Below are positions 53,648 to 62,955 of a DNA stretch of 64,000 nt, one piece after another. The position numbers were made by a program, and so were the translations under genes. Numbering within the stretch: the first letter of the stretch is position 1; every line of letters starts with the position of its first letter. Where the stretch lies: the NCBI RefSeq assembly GCF_006064855.1, contig NZ_CP040754.1:62001-126000 (forward strand), given 5' to 3'. The stretch is from Sulfitobacter sp. BSw21498 (GTDB taxonomy: Bacteria > Pseudomonadota > Alphaproteobacteria > Rhodobacterales > Rhodobacteraceae). The notes beneath the pieces were generated by a model that ran no database searches, was not told the DNA's origin, and saw nothing but the letters and a program-made list of their open reading frames with translations.

Positions 53648-55038
53648 GCGATACGGGAGACGCAGAGCTCGAGAAACGCCTCGCCGCACTAGAAATGGGC
53701 GGAAATCGAGGGAGTTCACCTAAGGCAAGACGCTCGCCCCTTCTTGCCCTCATCGTCGTCGCACTCGTTGGTGCAGGTGGCGCCGTTCTCTACGTGGTCT
53801 CCGGACCAGATGCGGAAACGGCTCTGCCAACAGCCACACCTGATGTGTTTCAAAATGAGGGTGACGGCTTCGGTGCAATCGAAGCCATACCTCCGCCCCC
53901 TGCCCCGGAAACCCAAATTGTCGTAGCCCCGACAGCGCCCAATGAGCCCAACGCAGAGCTCCTCGCGCAACTGGCTGCCCTTCAGGCCCAGATCGAGGAA
54001 TTGCGCAACGCCCCGGAACCCGTCGTCGAAGAAGACACGGCGGCTGCGGGCGCCATTGATGGGCTAACAGCTCAGATCGCGGCCTTGCAAACTGCGTCCC
54101 AAACAGCTCAACAGCTGTTTCAGGACGAACTGGCGGCGCGCGATCGCGAGCTGGAACAAATCCGAATGGACTTGGAGTTGGCCCAACTTGAGGCCAATCG
54201 GCCAGTGCCTGCACCGGTTCCTATCGGGCCGTCCGAAGAAGACCTCCTTGCGCGCGAGGCAGAACGGTTGCGCCGCGAAGAGGAAGCCCGCCGCATGGCT
54301 GATCTTGAGCGCCGCGCAGCAGAAGAACGCGCGTTTCAGGAGCGCCGCACTGCATCCCCTACAATTGCATTTGGCGGAACATCAGGAGCGAATGAAATCC
54401 CGCTTGCAGAGCGCACATTCGGCGAAGTGACGGATTTTGTCCTGAACGGCGCGCTGCCGACCTCCGTCACCCAAGCACAGGTGATCGCCAATCCTTCCAA
54501 CACCATCATTCAAGGCACTATGATTCAGGCTGTCATGGAAACCGCACTCGACAGCTCCCTGCCCGGACAAACCCGTGCAGTCGTTTCTGAGGACGTCTTC
54601 AGCTTTGATGGATCGCGCCTTCTTATCCCACGCGGGTCGCGGCTGATCGGGCGCTATCGCTCGGGGCTAGATATTGCAAAGCAGCGCGTCACCATCGCTT
54701 GGGACCGGATCATCCTACCAGACAATCAGACCGTCCAGATCAGTTCCTTTGGCGGCGACGAATTGGGACGCTCCGGCGTGACCGGCTTCGTGGACACGCG
54801 CTTTGCGGAACGCTTTGGATCTGCAGCTCTGATTTCGCTCATCTCGGCGGCCCCAAGTGCAGCAGCCGCCTCGGTCGAAGACGAAGCCGCCGCTGGTGTT
54901 CTGGAAGATGTAGGTGACGACCTCGCCGACGCGACTGACACCGTGATCAGCGACTATCTCTCCATCGGTCCCGTCATCTACGTCGACCAAGGCGCCCGCG
55001 TCACCGTCATGGTCGACCGCGATCTGGAGATATTTTGA
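53644..55038 (+). CDS. virB10: VirB10/TrbI channel protein
   Basis: A 464-residue protein from ATG 53644, overlapping virB9 by 4 bases. It has a short cytoplasmic part, one membrane helix (LLALIVVALVGAGGAVLYVV), a proline-rich stretch, a charged coiled-coil region (about 100-240, many Glu/Arg) and the C-terminal TrbI domain with GTMIQAVMETALDSSLPG, PRGSRLIGRYRSGLD and VYVDQGARVTVMVDRDL-like end. It spans both membranes and gates the channel. Confidence 0.9.
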   Translation: MSDTGDAELEKRLAALEMGGNRGSSPKARRSPLLALIVVALVGAGGAVLYVVSGPDAETALPTATPDVFQNEGDGFGAIEAIPPPPAPETQIVVAPTAPNEPNAELLAQLAALQAQIEELRNAPEPVVEEDTAAAGAIDGLTAQIAALQTASQTAQQLFQDELAARDRELEQIRMDLELAQLEANRPVPAPVPIGPSEEDLLAREAERLRREEEARRMADLERRAAEERAFQERRTASPTIAFGGTSGANEIPLAERTFGEVTDFVLNGALPTSVTQAQVIANPSNTIIQGTMIQAVMETALDSSLPGQTRAVVSEDVFSFDGSRLLIPRGSRLIGRYRSGLDIAKQRVTIAWDRIILPDNQTVQISSFGGDELGRSGVTGFVDTRFAERFGSAALISLISAAPSAAAASVEDEAAAGVLEDVGDDLADATDTVISDYLSIGPVIYVDQGARVTVMVDRDLEIF

Positions 55039-55042
55039 TCCT

Positions 55043-56029
55043 ATGTCGCTGAGCTATCTTCAAACCTCACTTGATAAGCTGGATGCCGCGTCCCGCGACG
55101 ATGTCATCGAGATTTGCATCAACCCCGACGGCACCTGCTGGGGTGAATTCCAAGGCGATCACTTCATGCGTTTGCTGGATCAGCGGCTGTCGGAGACTGT
55201 CGTCAAAGATCTGGGCAATCAGATTGCCTCCAGCGCAAACACCACCATGAGCAAAGACAGGCCCATCGTATCGGTCTCGATTGCCTACAAAGACCGCCCG
55301 ATCCGCGCGCAGGTCATCACGCCACCTGCTGTCATGTCGGCCATGTCGATCAGCTTGCGGTTCTTCTCAAGCCTTTCTCTCGATAAAATTGAGCTGTCGT
55401 TTCTGTTTGGCAAAGAGCGCAAACTCGAAGAATTACGGCAAGAGAAAACCCAACAACTGCGCGCAGTCGTGGTATCCGGCGTGATCGACGACGCGCTGGC
55501 CTTTTGCGTTGAGAATAGGCTCAACATGATCGTCTCGGGTGGTACGTCAACAGGCAAGACCGTGGCCGCCCGCAAGATACTTTCGCATGTCGGCGCTGAG
55601 GAGCGGATTATCACCATCGAGGAGGCCGCCGAGCTTCTGCCCGCGCAACCTAACGTGGTGACGCTGATCGCCAACCGCGATGCAGAGTTCCAAACGGCAG
55701 ACGTTCTTCTCACTGCGACGCTGCGCATGCGGCCGGATCGTATCATTCTCGGCGAGGTGCGCGGCAAAGAGGCCATGACCTTCTTGGAAGCCATTAACAC
55801 GGGTCACGGCGGATCAATGACCACGCTCCATGCCGAAACCCCGCAACTGGCGGTGCAGCGATTGGCGATCGCCGCCCTCAAAACAGAAATCCCGATGACC
55901 TATGCGGACATGGTTCGATACATCGAAAATTCCATCGACGTGATTATCCAGACCGGGCGTCACAACGGCGCGCGCGGCATCACCGAATTTTACCTCCCCA
56001 GCATGGAACAGATTGGAGCATCAGCATGA
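55043..56029 (+). CDS. virB11: VirB11 hexameric ATPase
   Basis: A 328-residue traffic ATPase with Walker A GGTSTGKTVAAR (near residue 165), an Asp box ERIITIEEAAELL, Walker B RIILGEVRGKEAMTFLEA and the His box TGHGGSMTTLHAE. It docks on VirB4 and drives pilus assembly and secretion. Five bases separate it from virB10. Confidence 0.93.
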   Translation: MSLSYLQTSLDKLDAASRDDVIEICINPDGTCWGEFQGDHFMRLLDQRLSETVVKDLGNQIASSANTTMSKDRPIVSVSIAYKDRPIRAQVITPPAVMSAMSISLRFFSSLSLDKIELSFLFGKERKLEELRQEKTQQLRAVVVSGVIDDALAFCVENRLNMIVSGGTSTGKTVAARKILSHVGAEERIITIEEAAELLPAQPNVVTLIANRDAEFQTADVLLTATLRMRPDRIILGEVRGKEAMTFLEAINTGHGGSMTTLHAETPQLAVQRLAIAALKTEIPMTYADMVRYIENSIDVIIQTGRHNGARGITEFYLPSMEQIGASA

Positions 56030-56229
56030 AAACCTATGAGTATGAAATCCTATCATTTCCAATGGATCGTAAAAACAGCCTCATTGAGATGCAGGCCGCG
56101 TTGAATGCGAAGGGCCAGATCGGGTGGGAGGTGGTCTCAATCAGCTCGTCCGAGTTTGCCAATATCGGGCACACGGCTTTCCTAAAACGTGAAACTTCCG
56201 AGGCCGCTGACGTTGGAGGCACGCGATGA
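56026..56229 (+). CDS. Small protein, DUF4177-like
   Basis: A 67-residue soluble protein: KTYEYEILSFPMD at the start, LNAKGQIGWEVVSISSSEF in the centre and TAFLKRE at the end. The pattern of a beta strand, a helix with N..G..GWE-V and a last strand resembles the DUF4177 family. No function is known for such proteins. It overlaps virB11 and the next gene by 4 bases each. Confidence 0.68.
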   Translation: MKTYEYEILSFPMDRKNSLIEMQAALNAKGQIGWEVVSISSSEFANIGHTAFLKRETSEAADVGGTR

Positions 56230-56639
56230 CGTATCGGATTGTCTGCCTCACTTGGCTTACCGTTGGTTTGGGTCTGCTTGCACCGCCCTCGGTGGCGGAG
56301 CGCAATCTGATCCCCAGCCTCGAGAAAATTCCAGATGTCTGTTCTGAGCGCCCAAACGAACCCGATTGGATGCAAAACATCGCGCTGCGCGACGCCTACC
56401 AGCGTGTCTTGGTCCAAGACATTTATCGGGCACAGAGCATGGCGCGGATCGTTGAAACGGGATCCTGCGACTGCGCCACGCGCTTCCCAACTTGGGATTC
56501 TGCGGAAAGCACCTTTCGGGAAAACCACGCCGATGCGGACCGTTCAGAAATGCTGCAAGCCTCGGACATTTACAACCGCCGTGCAAATGAACTTCGACCT
56601 CAAGCCCAAGCGATCTGCGAAGCCGCAGGCAATTGGTAG
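56226..56639 (+). CDS. Secreted hypothetical protein in T4SS operon
   Basis: A 137-residue protein with a signal peptide (MTYRIVCLTWLTVGLGLLAP, cleavage near SVAE) and four mature cysteines (DVCSERP, GSCDCATRFP, AICEAAG), suggesting disulphides. The remainder is helical. No family recognised. Placement between virB11 and virB6 suggests a periplasmic accessory of the secretion system. Confidence 0.7.
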   Translation: MTYRIVCLTWLTVGLGLLAPPSVAERNLIPSLEKIPDVCSERPNEPDWMQNIALRDAYQRVLVQDIYRAQSMARIVETGSCDCATRFPTWDSAESTFRENHADADRSEMLQASDIYNRRANELRPQAQAICEAAGNW

Positions 56640-56651
56640 GGACCTCCTGAA

Positions 56652-57728
56652 ATGAGCGTTGTCACCTACTTCGTTGAAACCTCCCAAGGCTATCTCGACA
56701 CCGCCGCCGAAACGCAATTCGGATCGGTAGCCGCAACGGTTGGGACGCTGCTCGTCCTTGGAACAACGGTCGTCGTGATCTTCGTCTTTCTGAACATGAT
56801 CTATCAGTACAAAGCGATGGACGGGCGAACGGCGTTCTGGCTAGCAATAAAGATCGGGCTCATCGGGATATTTGCAACCAATTGGGTTCAGTTCAATGCA
56901 CTGTCGTCGGCGATCCTTGCAGGGATCGACAGTATTGCAGGCGCACTTGTCGCATCCGTGGGCGGCGGCGTGCCCGGCCCTTCGGGCACATTCGCCGAAG
57001 AATTTGACCGACTCATTGCCGAGCTTGGCGAGTATCTCAATGCGGCAGGATCGGAACTCAACTGGATGGCGGGCGCAATGCTCGACATCGTTGGCGTGCT
57101 GATGTTGTCGATCCTTGGTGGGCTGGCGGCGTTCATTCTAGTCGCCTCACGTCTAATGATCGCCCTTCTCATCGGGATCGCGCCGATCATGATCTTTTTG
57201 ACACTGTTTGACGTCACCAAAGACTATTTTACGCGTTGGCTCTCCGCGCTGATCTCCTTTGCCATTTATCCGATTGTCCTGGCGGGCGTATTTGCAACGA
57301 TCACAGGAGTTGCCTCCGCATTGATCGGGGAGCTTGGCGATCCCGAAGGGGCAACAAACATCGGCGCGCTAATTCCCTTCTTTATGATGGTGTTGATGGC
57401 CAAAGGGTTCATCGTCGCAACGCCATTCATCGTACGGGCGATTTCTGGAAACATCATGATGCCTGCGCTCTCAGGAGGACTGGGTGGCAGCTACGGATTC
57501 ATGCGGGCGGCGATGGGCAATCAGCAAGCCTACAATCGCTATCTCGTTGGGGGGGCAAGTGGGGCAGAATACGCCGCACTCAGAGCGCGTCAGATGTTCG
57601 GGGTGCAACAAATGCCTCAACGGCCGGGAATGGCAAATGTGACACCCACAGGGGGCAATCCATCGACGGGGACTGGATCGCAAATGCTGGCACAGCTTGC
57701 GAGGCTAGGCAGATTGGGGAGACGATGA
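56652..57728 (+). CDS. virB6: VirB6/TrbL polytopic membrane protein
   Basis: A 358-residue protein with about six to eight hydrophobic segments, including LIGIFATNWVQFNALSSAIL, the conserved IALLIGIAPIMIFLTLFDVTKDYFTRWL region and FFMMVLMAKGFIVATPFIVRA, followed by a soluble Gly/Gln-rich tail. These match VirB6. It forms the inner-membrane part of the pore. Its location after virB11 differs from the Agrobacterium order. Confidence 0.87.
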   Translation: MSVVTYFVETSQGYLDTAAETQFGSVAATVGTLLVLGTTVVVIFVFLNMIYQYKAMDGRTAFWLAIKIGLIGIFATNWVQFNALSSAILAGIDSIAGALVASVGGGVPGPSGTFAEEFDRLIAELGEYLNAAGSELNWMAGAMLDIVGVLMLSILGGLAAFILVASRLMIALLIGIAPIMIFLTLFDVTKDYFTRWLSALISFAIYPIVLAGVFATITGVASALIGELGDPEGATNIGALIPFFMMVLMAKGFIVATPFIVRAISGNIMMPALSGGLGGSYGFMRAAMGNQQAYNRYLVGGASGAEYAALRARQMFGVQQMPQRPGMANVTPTGGNPSTGTGSQMLAQLARLGRLGRR

Positions 57729-57895
57729 GCATGTCGGACCCAGACGCGGAATTTGTAATTAAGGAGCAGGCCGACCTATGGGCCATGTCGCATGGGTTTA
57801 CCGATGCGGACGAAATGAAGCAGTGGGGCGAGCAAATGGAACGTGAGCGCCTTGCAAAATTTGCCTTAAAAGAGGTGACTGAGAATGAACAATAG
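57725..57895 (+). CDS. Small acidic hypothetical protein
   Basis: A 56-residue protein with GGGGAGACG directly before ATG 57725 and a 4-base overlap with virB6; ATG 57731 is an alternative. Sequence: MSMSDPDAEFVIKEQADLW at the start, then GFTDADEMKQWGEQMERERLAKF. It is a short helical, charged protein without a recognisable family. The strong ribosome site and coupling support translation. Confidence 0.6.
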   Translation: MSMSDPDAEFVIKEQADLWAMSHGFTDADEMKQWGEQMERERLAKFALKEVTENEQ

Positions 57896-58076
57896 TAGAG
57901 TAGCAGATCGCCTGGGTGGCTTTATCATCGGGCTTCCAACAGTGGCATTTCCCATATGGATTGCGGGTTGGTCGCCGTGGCTGGGCGTAATTACGACGAC
58001 CCTGTTTTTGGTTGTAGCCGTGTCTTATGTTTGCGGCGTTACGGCTAAATGGTTTCAACATGGCACTGCGAAGTAA
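57885..58076 (+). CDS. Small membrane protein
   Basis: A 63-residue protein with two hydrophobic segments (FIIGLPTVAFPIWIAGW and LGVITTTLFLVVAVSYVCG) and a short basic tail. It overlaps the preceding gene by 11 bases, with GGTGACTGAG upstream. Function unknown; it is the last gene of the secretion operon. Confidence 0.58.
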   Translation: MNNSRVADRLGGFIIGLPTVAFPIWIAGWSPWLGVITTTLFLVVAVSYVCGVTAKWFQHGTAK

Positions 58077-58580
58077 GCGCAGCTAGACAACACCTTCCGA
58101 TGACGCGTTTAACTCAATGTGTTGCTTACATGGGGTTCATTTTTAACACGTTGACCTTTTCATATCATATGAACAGGTAGTCTTTGACTGATTGGCAAGC
58201 AGCTGCCGCACCTTACAACAAATCGCGCAATATGGGCTGCTCTACTACTAGGGGTAGGACCATACAATAGTGAAACCAGCCGTTCGTGCATGATACAGCG
58301 AAAGAGGAAAACGAGCCACACTTCCATATGCTGGGGAGCGCAGGAATAACCGATTTCGGAAGGCAGAAAAGATTGCCCCCGAATTTCAACCACTCATCAA
58401 GCCAACCCACGCCGCCTTGCGGTATTACTAAGCAGACCTTGCCCGACGACGCAGATGTCAACTGAGAAGCCAAATGAAAGCAAACCATGCGATCGATTGG
58501 AGCAGTATCGTCAATGGCAATTCTGTCCCCCTGCCCGGAATTTCCGGACAGGATGTGATTTAGCGGCTTGGCTCAATCTG
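58077..58580. other. Intergenic region after the T4SS operon
   Basis: About 0.5 kb between the end of the + strand secretion operon and the - strand lipoprotein gene. A 91-codon - strand frame (58213-58488) exists but its sequence does not look like a conserved protein. The inverted repeat at 58530-58552 is the only clear structure seen. No tRNA or insertion sequence end was recognised. Confidence 0.5.
58530..58552. repeat. 23-bp inverted repeat
   Basis: CCTGCCCGGAA and TTCCGGACAGG around a single T; one position is mismatched on the + strand but becomes a G-U pair in RNA read from the - strand. It lies 28 bases after the stop of the lipoprotein gene, so it may act as its transcript-end hairpin, although no T run follows. 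Confidence 0.5.
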
Positions 58581-58988
58581 TCATAATCCTGCCGGATTTC
58601 CGTTTTCTAGCACAGATCGGTCCGTCACTTCGTTGTTTCGAACCCAGTGAATGGTATTGCCGCGTCTGAAAAGGGTAACGCAGCGCTCTTTCCCTTTACC
58701 CAATTCTTCCCATTGTCGGCAGTAACGGTCTCCCGAAACTCGCCAGGTCCCAGTATCTCTTCGGTTGCGCCTAGAAGTAGTGTAATCGATTTCCATTGTG
58801 CTCGCAGAAGAGTAGTAGATTACATAGCTTCCGGTATTGTCTGTTCCACGTAACGAGTTTCCCGGTAACAGGGTTTGAATTTCTGAACCCGTCATTCTTG
58901 TAAAATCACTTAACTCTGAAAGCTGATTTGTTGCGGAACAAGCACTGAGAGCTAGTGCAGCAGAACCAGCCAAGATGACATTTTTCAT
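58581..58988 (-). CDS. Predicted lipoprotein of unknown function
   Basis: A 135-residue protein with AAGGA before the ATG. MKNVILAGSAALALSAC gives a lipoprotein signal with lipobox LSAC. The mature part contains MTGSEIQTLLPGNSLRG, GSYVIYYSSASTMEIDY and TGTWRVSGDRYCRQWE with two cysteines later (CRQW and RCVT). It resembles small outer-membrane lipoproteins of alphaproteobacteria but I cannot name a family. It appears to be a single-gene unit. Confidence 0.75.
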   Translation of the reverse strand: MKNVILAGSAALALSACSATNQLSELSDFTRMTGSEIQTLLPGNSLRGTDNTGSYVIYYSSASTMEIDYTTSRRNRRDTGTWRVSGDRYCRQWEELGKGKERCVTLFRRGNTIHWVRNNEVTDRSVLENGNPAGL

Positions 58989-59229
58989 AGTTTTTCCTTT
59001 TTTGGATATGTTTCATCACTCGATTAGAAGTAAGTGTCGGATGATCTGTGCCGCGATGTCTTGAGATTAAACTGGACAACAAATTTGGCTTCACCAAGCC
59101 AATCGAAATATTCGTCAATTTTTGATTAAATGGCAGTTACCTGCCCTAGCAACCTCCAGTGAGACATCTGACTTATCAAAATCTATCGGTCGGTACTTAT
59201 GTCGATACGTCACGTGAGTTCCCATCACA

Positions 59230-60906
59230 TCAAGCGGCATGAAGCCGGCTAAAAAAATCTTGGGCAGGCCCTTTTGAGTCAAACACATCTTCCGGCAAAC
59301 CGCACTGGACGATCCGCCCATTACTAACGAATAAAACTAGATCCATCTGGCGCGCGATTTCGGTATTATGGGTGATCAAAATAGTAGTTGCGGAAGTTCC
59401 ATCCAACAATTGCCTTACAAGACTTGCGCCCTCTACATCCAGCGCGTCATCTGGTTCATCCAGCAATAGCAATTGGGCTTCAGAAAGCGCGGCTCTTACA
59501 AGCATGATGCGCCTCACTTCACCGCTAGAAAGGTTGCGACCCGCCTCGGCCACGTGGCCATCCAACCCTCCAAGCCGTTCTACCATACCTCGCAAACCGT
59601 ATGAGTTGGCCGCTTGAAGTATCTGGGCATCCGAAGGCTGTTGTGCCGCACCCATAGTCATCGCTCTACGCAGACTTCCTGCAAGGATTGGAGACTTGGA
59701 GCCAACAAATGATATCATTCGCTTGCGTACCGAACTGCTGAGGCTTGACGGTGCATGTTCGCCAATCAAGACTTTGCCTGCAATAGCTGCTTCAAGTCCG
59801 GCTGCTAACGCCAAGAGCGTCGACTTTCCTGAACCGTTAGGTCCCATAACAGCGACTTTCTGACCAGCTTCCACTACTAGATCAATGCCGGTTAAGTGTT
59901 CCGTCTCAACATTCTCAAAACGGACAGATTGCGGCTCATTAGCCAAAGGGCTGCCGAGGGATTTGGGGCGCGAAATACGTGGTTTGTTGAGGAGATCTAC
60001 GCACTTGTCTCGTGCTGCAATCCACGCACGATATCGGTCGCCAACACCGGCAAGATCGCGCATTGGCTTGATCATTAGTCCAACGGCGGCCATGGCACCT
60101 GCAACTTCGGCGGCAGGAATGCCTGATCTAAAAGCCGCAAATAGAAGTGACGCAGCCGCGAGGCCTGATATTGCAACGGGAATTGCTTGCAAAAGTGCTG
60201 CACCCCTAACGCGTTTGATTGCTGCCTCAATCATTTTGTCGGTTCGGCGCAGGAGTGTTCGATTCTCAACCTGCATTCTACCCATCAAGCGGAGTTCCGG
60301 TGCATGGGGGATGCGTTCACTCATATCTGCGGCCAAGCCACCCCGCCGAGAACGCAAGCGTCGGTGAATTTCACCAAGCCGAGGTGCAATCAGCGCCATA
60401 GTCAACAAGCCAAGCCCAATCGGGATTGAAGCCGCCAGCCCTAACACCGGATTGAGCAAAAAAAGGACAACAGTAGCCAGCGGCAATACGATCAGCGACG
60501 AGATTAAACGCGCAATGCCGAGACTGACCCAGTTACGTACCGCAGCAAGATCTCCGACAAAGCGGAGAGCCATGGAACCTTGGCGGCGCTGGTCTACATA
60601 TCCGACCGGCATGCGGGAAAAGTGATTGAAAAGTTTCAACCTTAAGTCCGACGCGTAGTGCTGGCCCACCTTCTCCGCCACCACCCGTTCCCAAATTCTC
60701 AATCCCGCAATAGAAATCCCAGCCAACGCGATCAGCCCTAAAGGCAAGAAAGGTGTCGTTGCAAGCGTGTCACGCAAGGCGGCAAATACATCTCGGGTTG
60801 CAAAGGCCGCCGTACCGGCCGCAATTGCCTGCCCAACTGCAAGCACTGCAACCTTTGCAATCCCAATACCACGTCCATTGCCAGTTATTCTTGGCAGTTC
60901 ACTCAT
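59230..60906 (-). CDS. ABC exporter, fused membrane and ATPase domains
   Basis: A 558-residue half-transporter. About six membrane segments occupy residues 1-300. The ATPase domain has Walker A GPNGSGKSTLLALA (near residue 350), signature LSSGEVRRIMLVRAAL (Gln of LSGGQ replaced) and Walker B LLLLDEPDDALD. There is no peptidase domain. Type I exporters of this size move lipids, peptides or small molecules. Its ATG overlaps the DUF1611-like gene stop by 4 bases, tying it to the biosynthetic genes upstream. Confidence 0.87.
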   Translation of the reverse strand: MSELPRITGNGRGIGIAKVAVLAVGQAIAAGTAAFATRDVFAALRDTLATTPFLPLGLIALAGISIAGLRIWERVVAEKVGQHYASDLRLKLFNHFSRMPVGYVDQRRQGSMALRFVGDLAAVRNWVSLGIARLISSLIVLPLATVVLFLLNPVLGLAASIPIGLGLLTMALIAPRLGEIHRRLRSRRGGLAADMSERIPHAPELRLMGRMQVENRTLLRRTDKMIEAAIKRVRGAALLQAIPVAISGLAAASLLFAAFRSGIPAAEVAGAMAAVGLMIKPMRDLAGVGDRYRAWIAARDKCVDLLNKPRISRPKSLGSPLANEPQSVRFENVETEHLTGIDLVVEAGQKVAVMGPNGSGKSTLLALAAGLEAAIAGKVLIGEHAPSSLSSSVRKRMISFVGSKSPILAGSLRRAMTMGAAQQPSDAQILQAANSYGLRGMVERLGGLDGHVAEAGRNLSSGEVRRIMLVRAALSEAQLLLLDEPDDALDVEGASLVRQLLDGTSATTILITHNTEIARQMDLVLFVSNGRIVQCGLPEDVFDSKGPAQDFFSRLHAA

Positions 60907-62000
60907 GCCGCCTGCTCGGCAGATTTTATGCCTAAAGTACCTTCGGTAGCCTTTTTCTGTGTCCGAATCCTCGCAAGCAATGCACCGGCAGACACGGGGT
61001 CAATGAGGCTTTCGCGTTTGACAACATGGGTTCCCGCGGCTGCCTCAGCTTCCTTTGTGGCAAGTGGAGAACAACTGACCATACCAGTTACAATACTGGG
61101 TTCTATATTCATTGCGCGAAGAGCAGAACATCCGCCGACCGTAGATGCAGCGCATGGCGCCGCAAAAAGAAAGCCGTCAATACCTGCACGAAAATCACTG
61201 CGATTGAGCAAGGCTGCTGTTTCACCTTGAAAAATGCCGTCAGCGAGCTCAACGATGGCGATCTCACAGCCGTTGTCAGCAGCGTGGTCAAGGAGTATTT
61301 CGGTACCCTTCATGATACGCGATATCGGTTCCATGTAAGTCGAAACCATTCCTGCATCCACAAAGTCTGCGACATAGTCTGCCCCAGCGTCTACGTAGGC
61401 ATTGTAGTCACCGTATGCTCCGGTGCCTGTCGCTTTTATTGTTGCTACCCGATAGCCAGCACGTGACAGGCCATGGGCAAAGCTCGCGACGGCGGTTGTC
61501 TTTCCTGCATTCATCGAAGCACCCACAGCCGCGATGACCGTCAAGTTCCGGGAACCGGTAAGTTCTGGAAGGCTGTAATCGGCAAGATTGACAGGATTGC
61601 CATCCCGGCCACAGAGCAGCCCAACAGGGATAACACGTGTCGGACCGGCCATCCGTTTGTTGGCCGCCCGCATCACGCCAATCACACCACCGCCAGCAAG
61701 CATATCCGATCCGTCAGGGTCGATTTTCGCATGACCTTCATACTGGTCCGGGGCGTAACGGCTGCCACAAACCAACACCACAAGATCTCCTCGGTATAAC
61801 TCAGAGGGCCGCCCATTGGTGAGTTGGATGCGTTTGTGCGATCCGATCTTTTCAACTCTTGCCAGAACAAGATCGCCTGTCTTTGCGTCCACAAAATTGG
61901 TCGTCAACCCGACGACATCTTCATGGACTACACGTCGAGTCGTAAACGCCCACTTGGCAGAATGCGACAGTTCAACGCTGTTAACTTTTTGGAATAACAT
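60903..62000 (-). CDS. P-loop protein, DUF1611-like
   Basis: A 365-residue protein. The N-terminal 140 residues form a separate beta-rich domain (RVVHEDVVGLTTNFVDAKTG, GSRYAPDQYEG). Then comes a P-loop, AAVGASMNAGKTTAVASFAH (near residue 160), with KATGTGAYGDYNAYVDAG and VELADGIFQGETAALL. The layout recalls DUF1611 proteins, some of which are amino-acid N-acyltransferases (DgcN). An ATP- or GTP-dependent modification of an amino acid or peptide is a reasonable guess. Coupled to the exporter gene. Confidence 0.65.
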   Translation of the reverse strand: MLFQKVNSVELSHSAKWAFTTRRVVHEDVVGLTTNFVDAKTGDLVLARVEKIGSHKRIQLTNGRPSELYRGDLVVLVCGSRYAPDQYEGHAKIDPDGSDMLAGGGVIGVMRAANKRMAGPTRVIPVGLLCGRDGNPVNLADYSLPELTGSRNLTVIAAVGASMNAGKTTAVASFAHGLSRAGYRVATIKATGTGAYGDYNAYVDAGADYVADFVDAGMVSTYMEPISRIMKGTEILLDHAADNGCEIAIVELADGIFQGETAALLNRSDFRAGIDGFLFAAPCAASTVGGCSALRAMNIEPSIVTGMVSCSPLATKEAEAAAGTHVVKRESLIDPVSAGALLARIRTQKKATEGTLGIKSAEQAA

Positions 62001-62010
62001 GCGAATTTCC

Positions 62011-62931
62011 TTACATATTTATAGTTTGAATTTCACTTGGAAGAGTCGCCCTTGAGCTAGGGTTTTTTGCGTCGCGATTCGCTGAACTCTTGGGCTTTTT
62101 AGCTTCACGGTTTGACAGTACGAAATTTACCAAGCCGCCTTTTTTTACGCATTCGGCGAAGTCATGCCCGCTTTCGGGAAGTTCCCGGATGCGGACGTCT
62201 GGAAGGGGCAAGCCACGTTCCTGTGCCGCCTTCAGCAGAGCCTTTTTCCATTGGTGTGCGCGATCAATGCGGTTCGCGCCCTGTTGGTGATCTATTTCAA
62301 CCCCGCTTCGGGTGTTGCTATCACAGTCGCCGTCAAGGGCACCCACTGCAATGTTTATGGGAATTTGCAAGAATTCGCGAAGGCGCGACTCCATCTGCGG
62401 TCCCCAATCATCTTTGCGCCCATCCCTTATGCCGAGACCATAGGGGAAAGGTTCAGCATCGGGGAAAGTGTACCAACCCGCAGAAGTCACCGACAGCGTT
62501 TTGATTAGATTTGGGTACAGCATCGCAAATCGATGGGCGAACTGCGCACCACCTGAAAAGCCGCTCAGCTCAAAACGTTTTGATTGCCAGAGTCCTGCCA
62601 AACGCAAGTCATTCATGAGCCCAAGCAGCGCAAGATCGGCTCGCCCCTTCCGCACGACTTGCTGGTATAGCGGCCATTGTTCTTCTCCAAACAACGGAGC
62701 AATGACCACTTGTCCGGCCTTTGCCGCACAGGCACCAAATTGCTGTGCTTGCATTTTGGCCCCCCTGCGGATGCCATGTACCGCTACCAATGGTGGGCGG
62801 CCAGCGTCTAACTCTGTAGGAATAGCAAGCCAGCATGGAAGACCATGACGACCCGAGCCAGCCTTGAATTCAAGTCTAAAGGCTCCAGGCGTTGAAAAGT
62901 TTTTTGTCACGATATTGTCTCCCAATGGCAT
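62011..62931 (-). CDS. Alpha/beta hydrolase
   Basis: A 306-residue alpha/beta hydrolase without a signal peptide. VAVHGIRRG is the oxyanion strand, GFSGGAQFAHRFAMLYP (near residue 125) holds the nucleophile serine, GALDGDCDS likely the acid and ESGHDFAEC the histidine. This resembles PHB-depolymerase/feruloyl-esterase-like hydrolases. Within this unit it might hydrolyse an ester or amide or catalyse peptide-bond formation. It has a basic, low-complexity C-terminal tail after residue 270 (NREAKKPKSSANRDAKN). Confidence 0.8.
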   Translation of the reverse strand: MPLGDNIVTKNFSTPGAFRLEFKAGSGRHGLPCWLAIPTELDAGRPPLVAVHGIRRGAKMQAQQFGACAAKAGQVVIAPLFGEEQWPLYQQVVRKGRADLALLGLMNDLRLAGLWQSKRFELSGFSGGAQFAHRFAMLYPNLIKTLSVTSAGWYTFPDAEPFPYGLGIRDGRKDDWGPQMESRLREFLQIPINIAVGALDGDCDSNTRSGVEIDHQQGANRIDRAHQWKKALLKAAQERGLPLPDVRIRELPESGHDFAECVKKGGLVNFVLSNREAKKPKSSANRDAKNPSSRATLPSEIQTINM

Positions 62932-62955
62932 TTGTAGCTTTGGCGGTTATTCGGC

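Noticed and set aside
58213..58488. 91-codon - strand frame after the secretion operon
   Set aside because: No ribosome site, no recognisable motif and an unusual composition.
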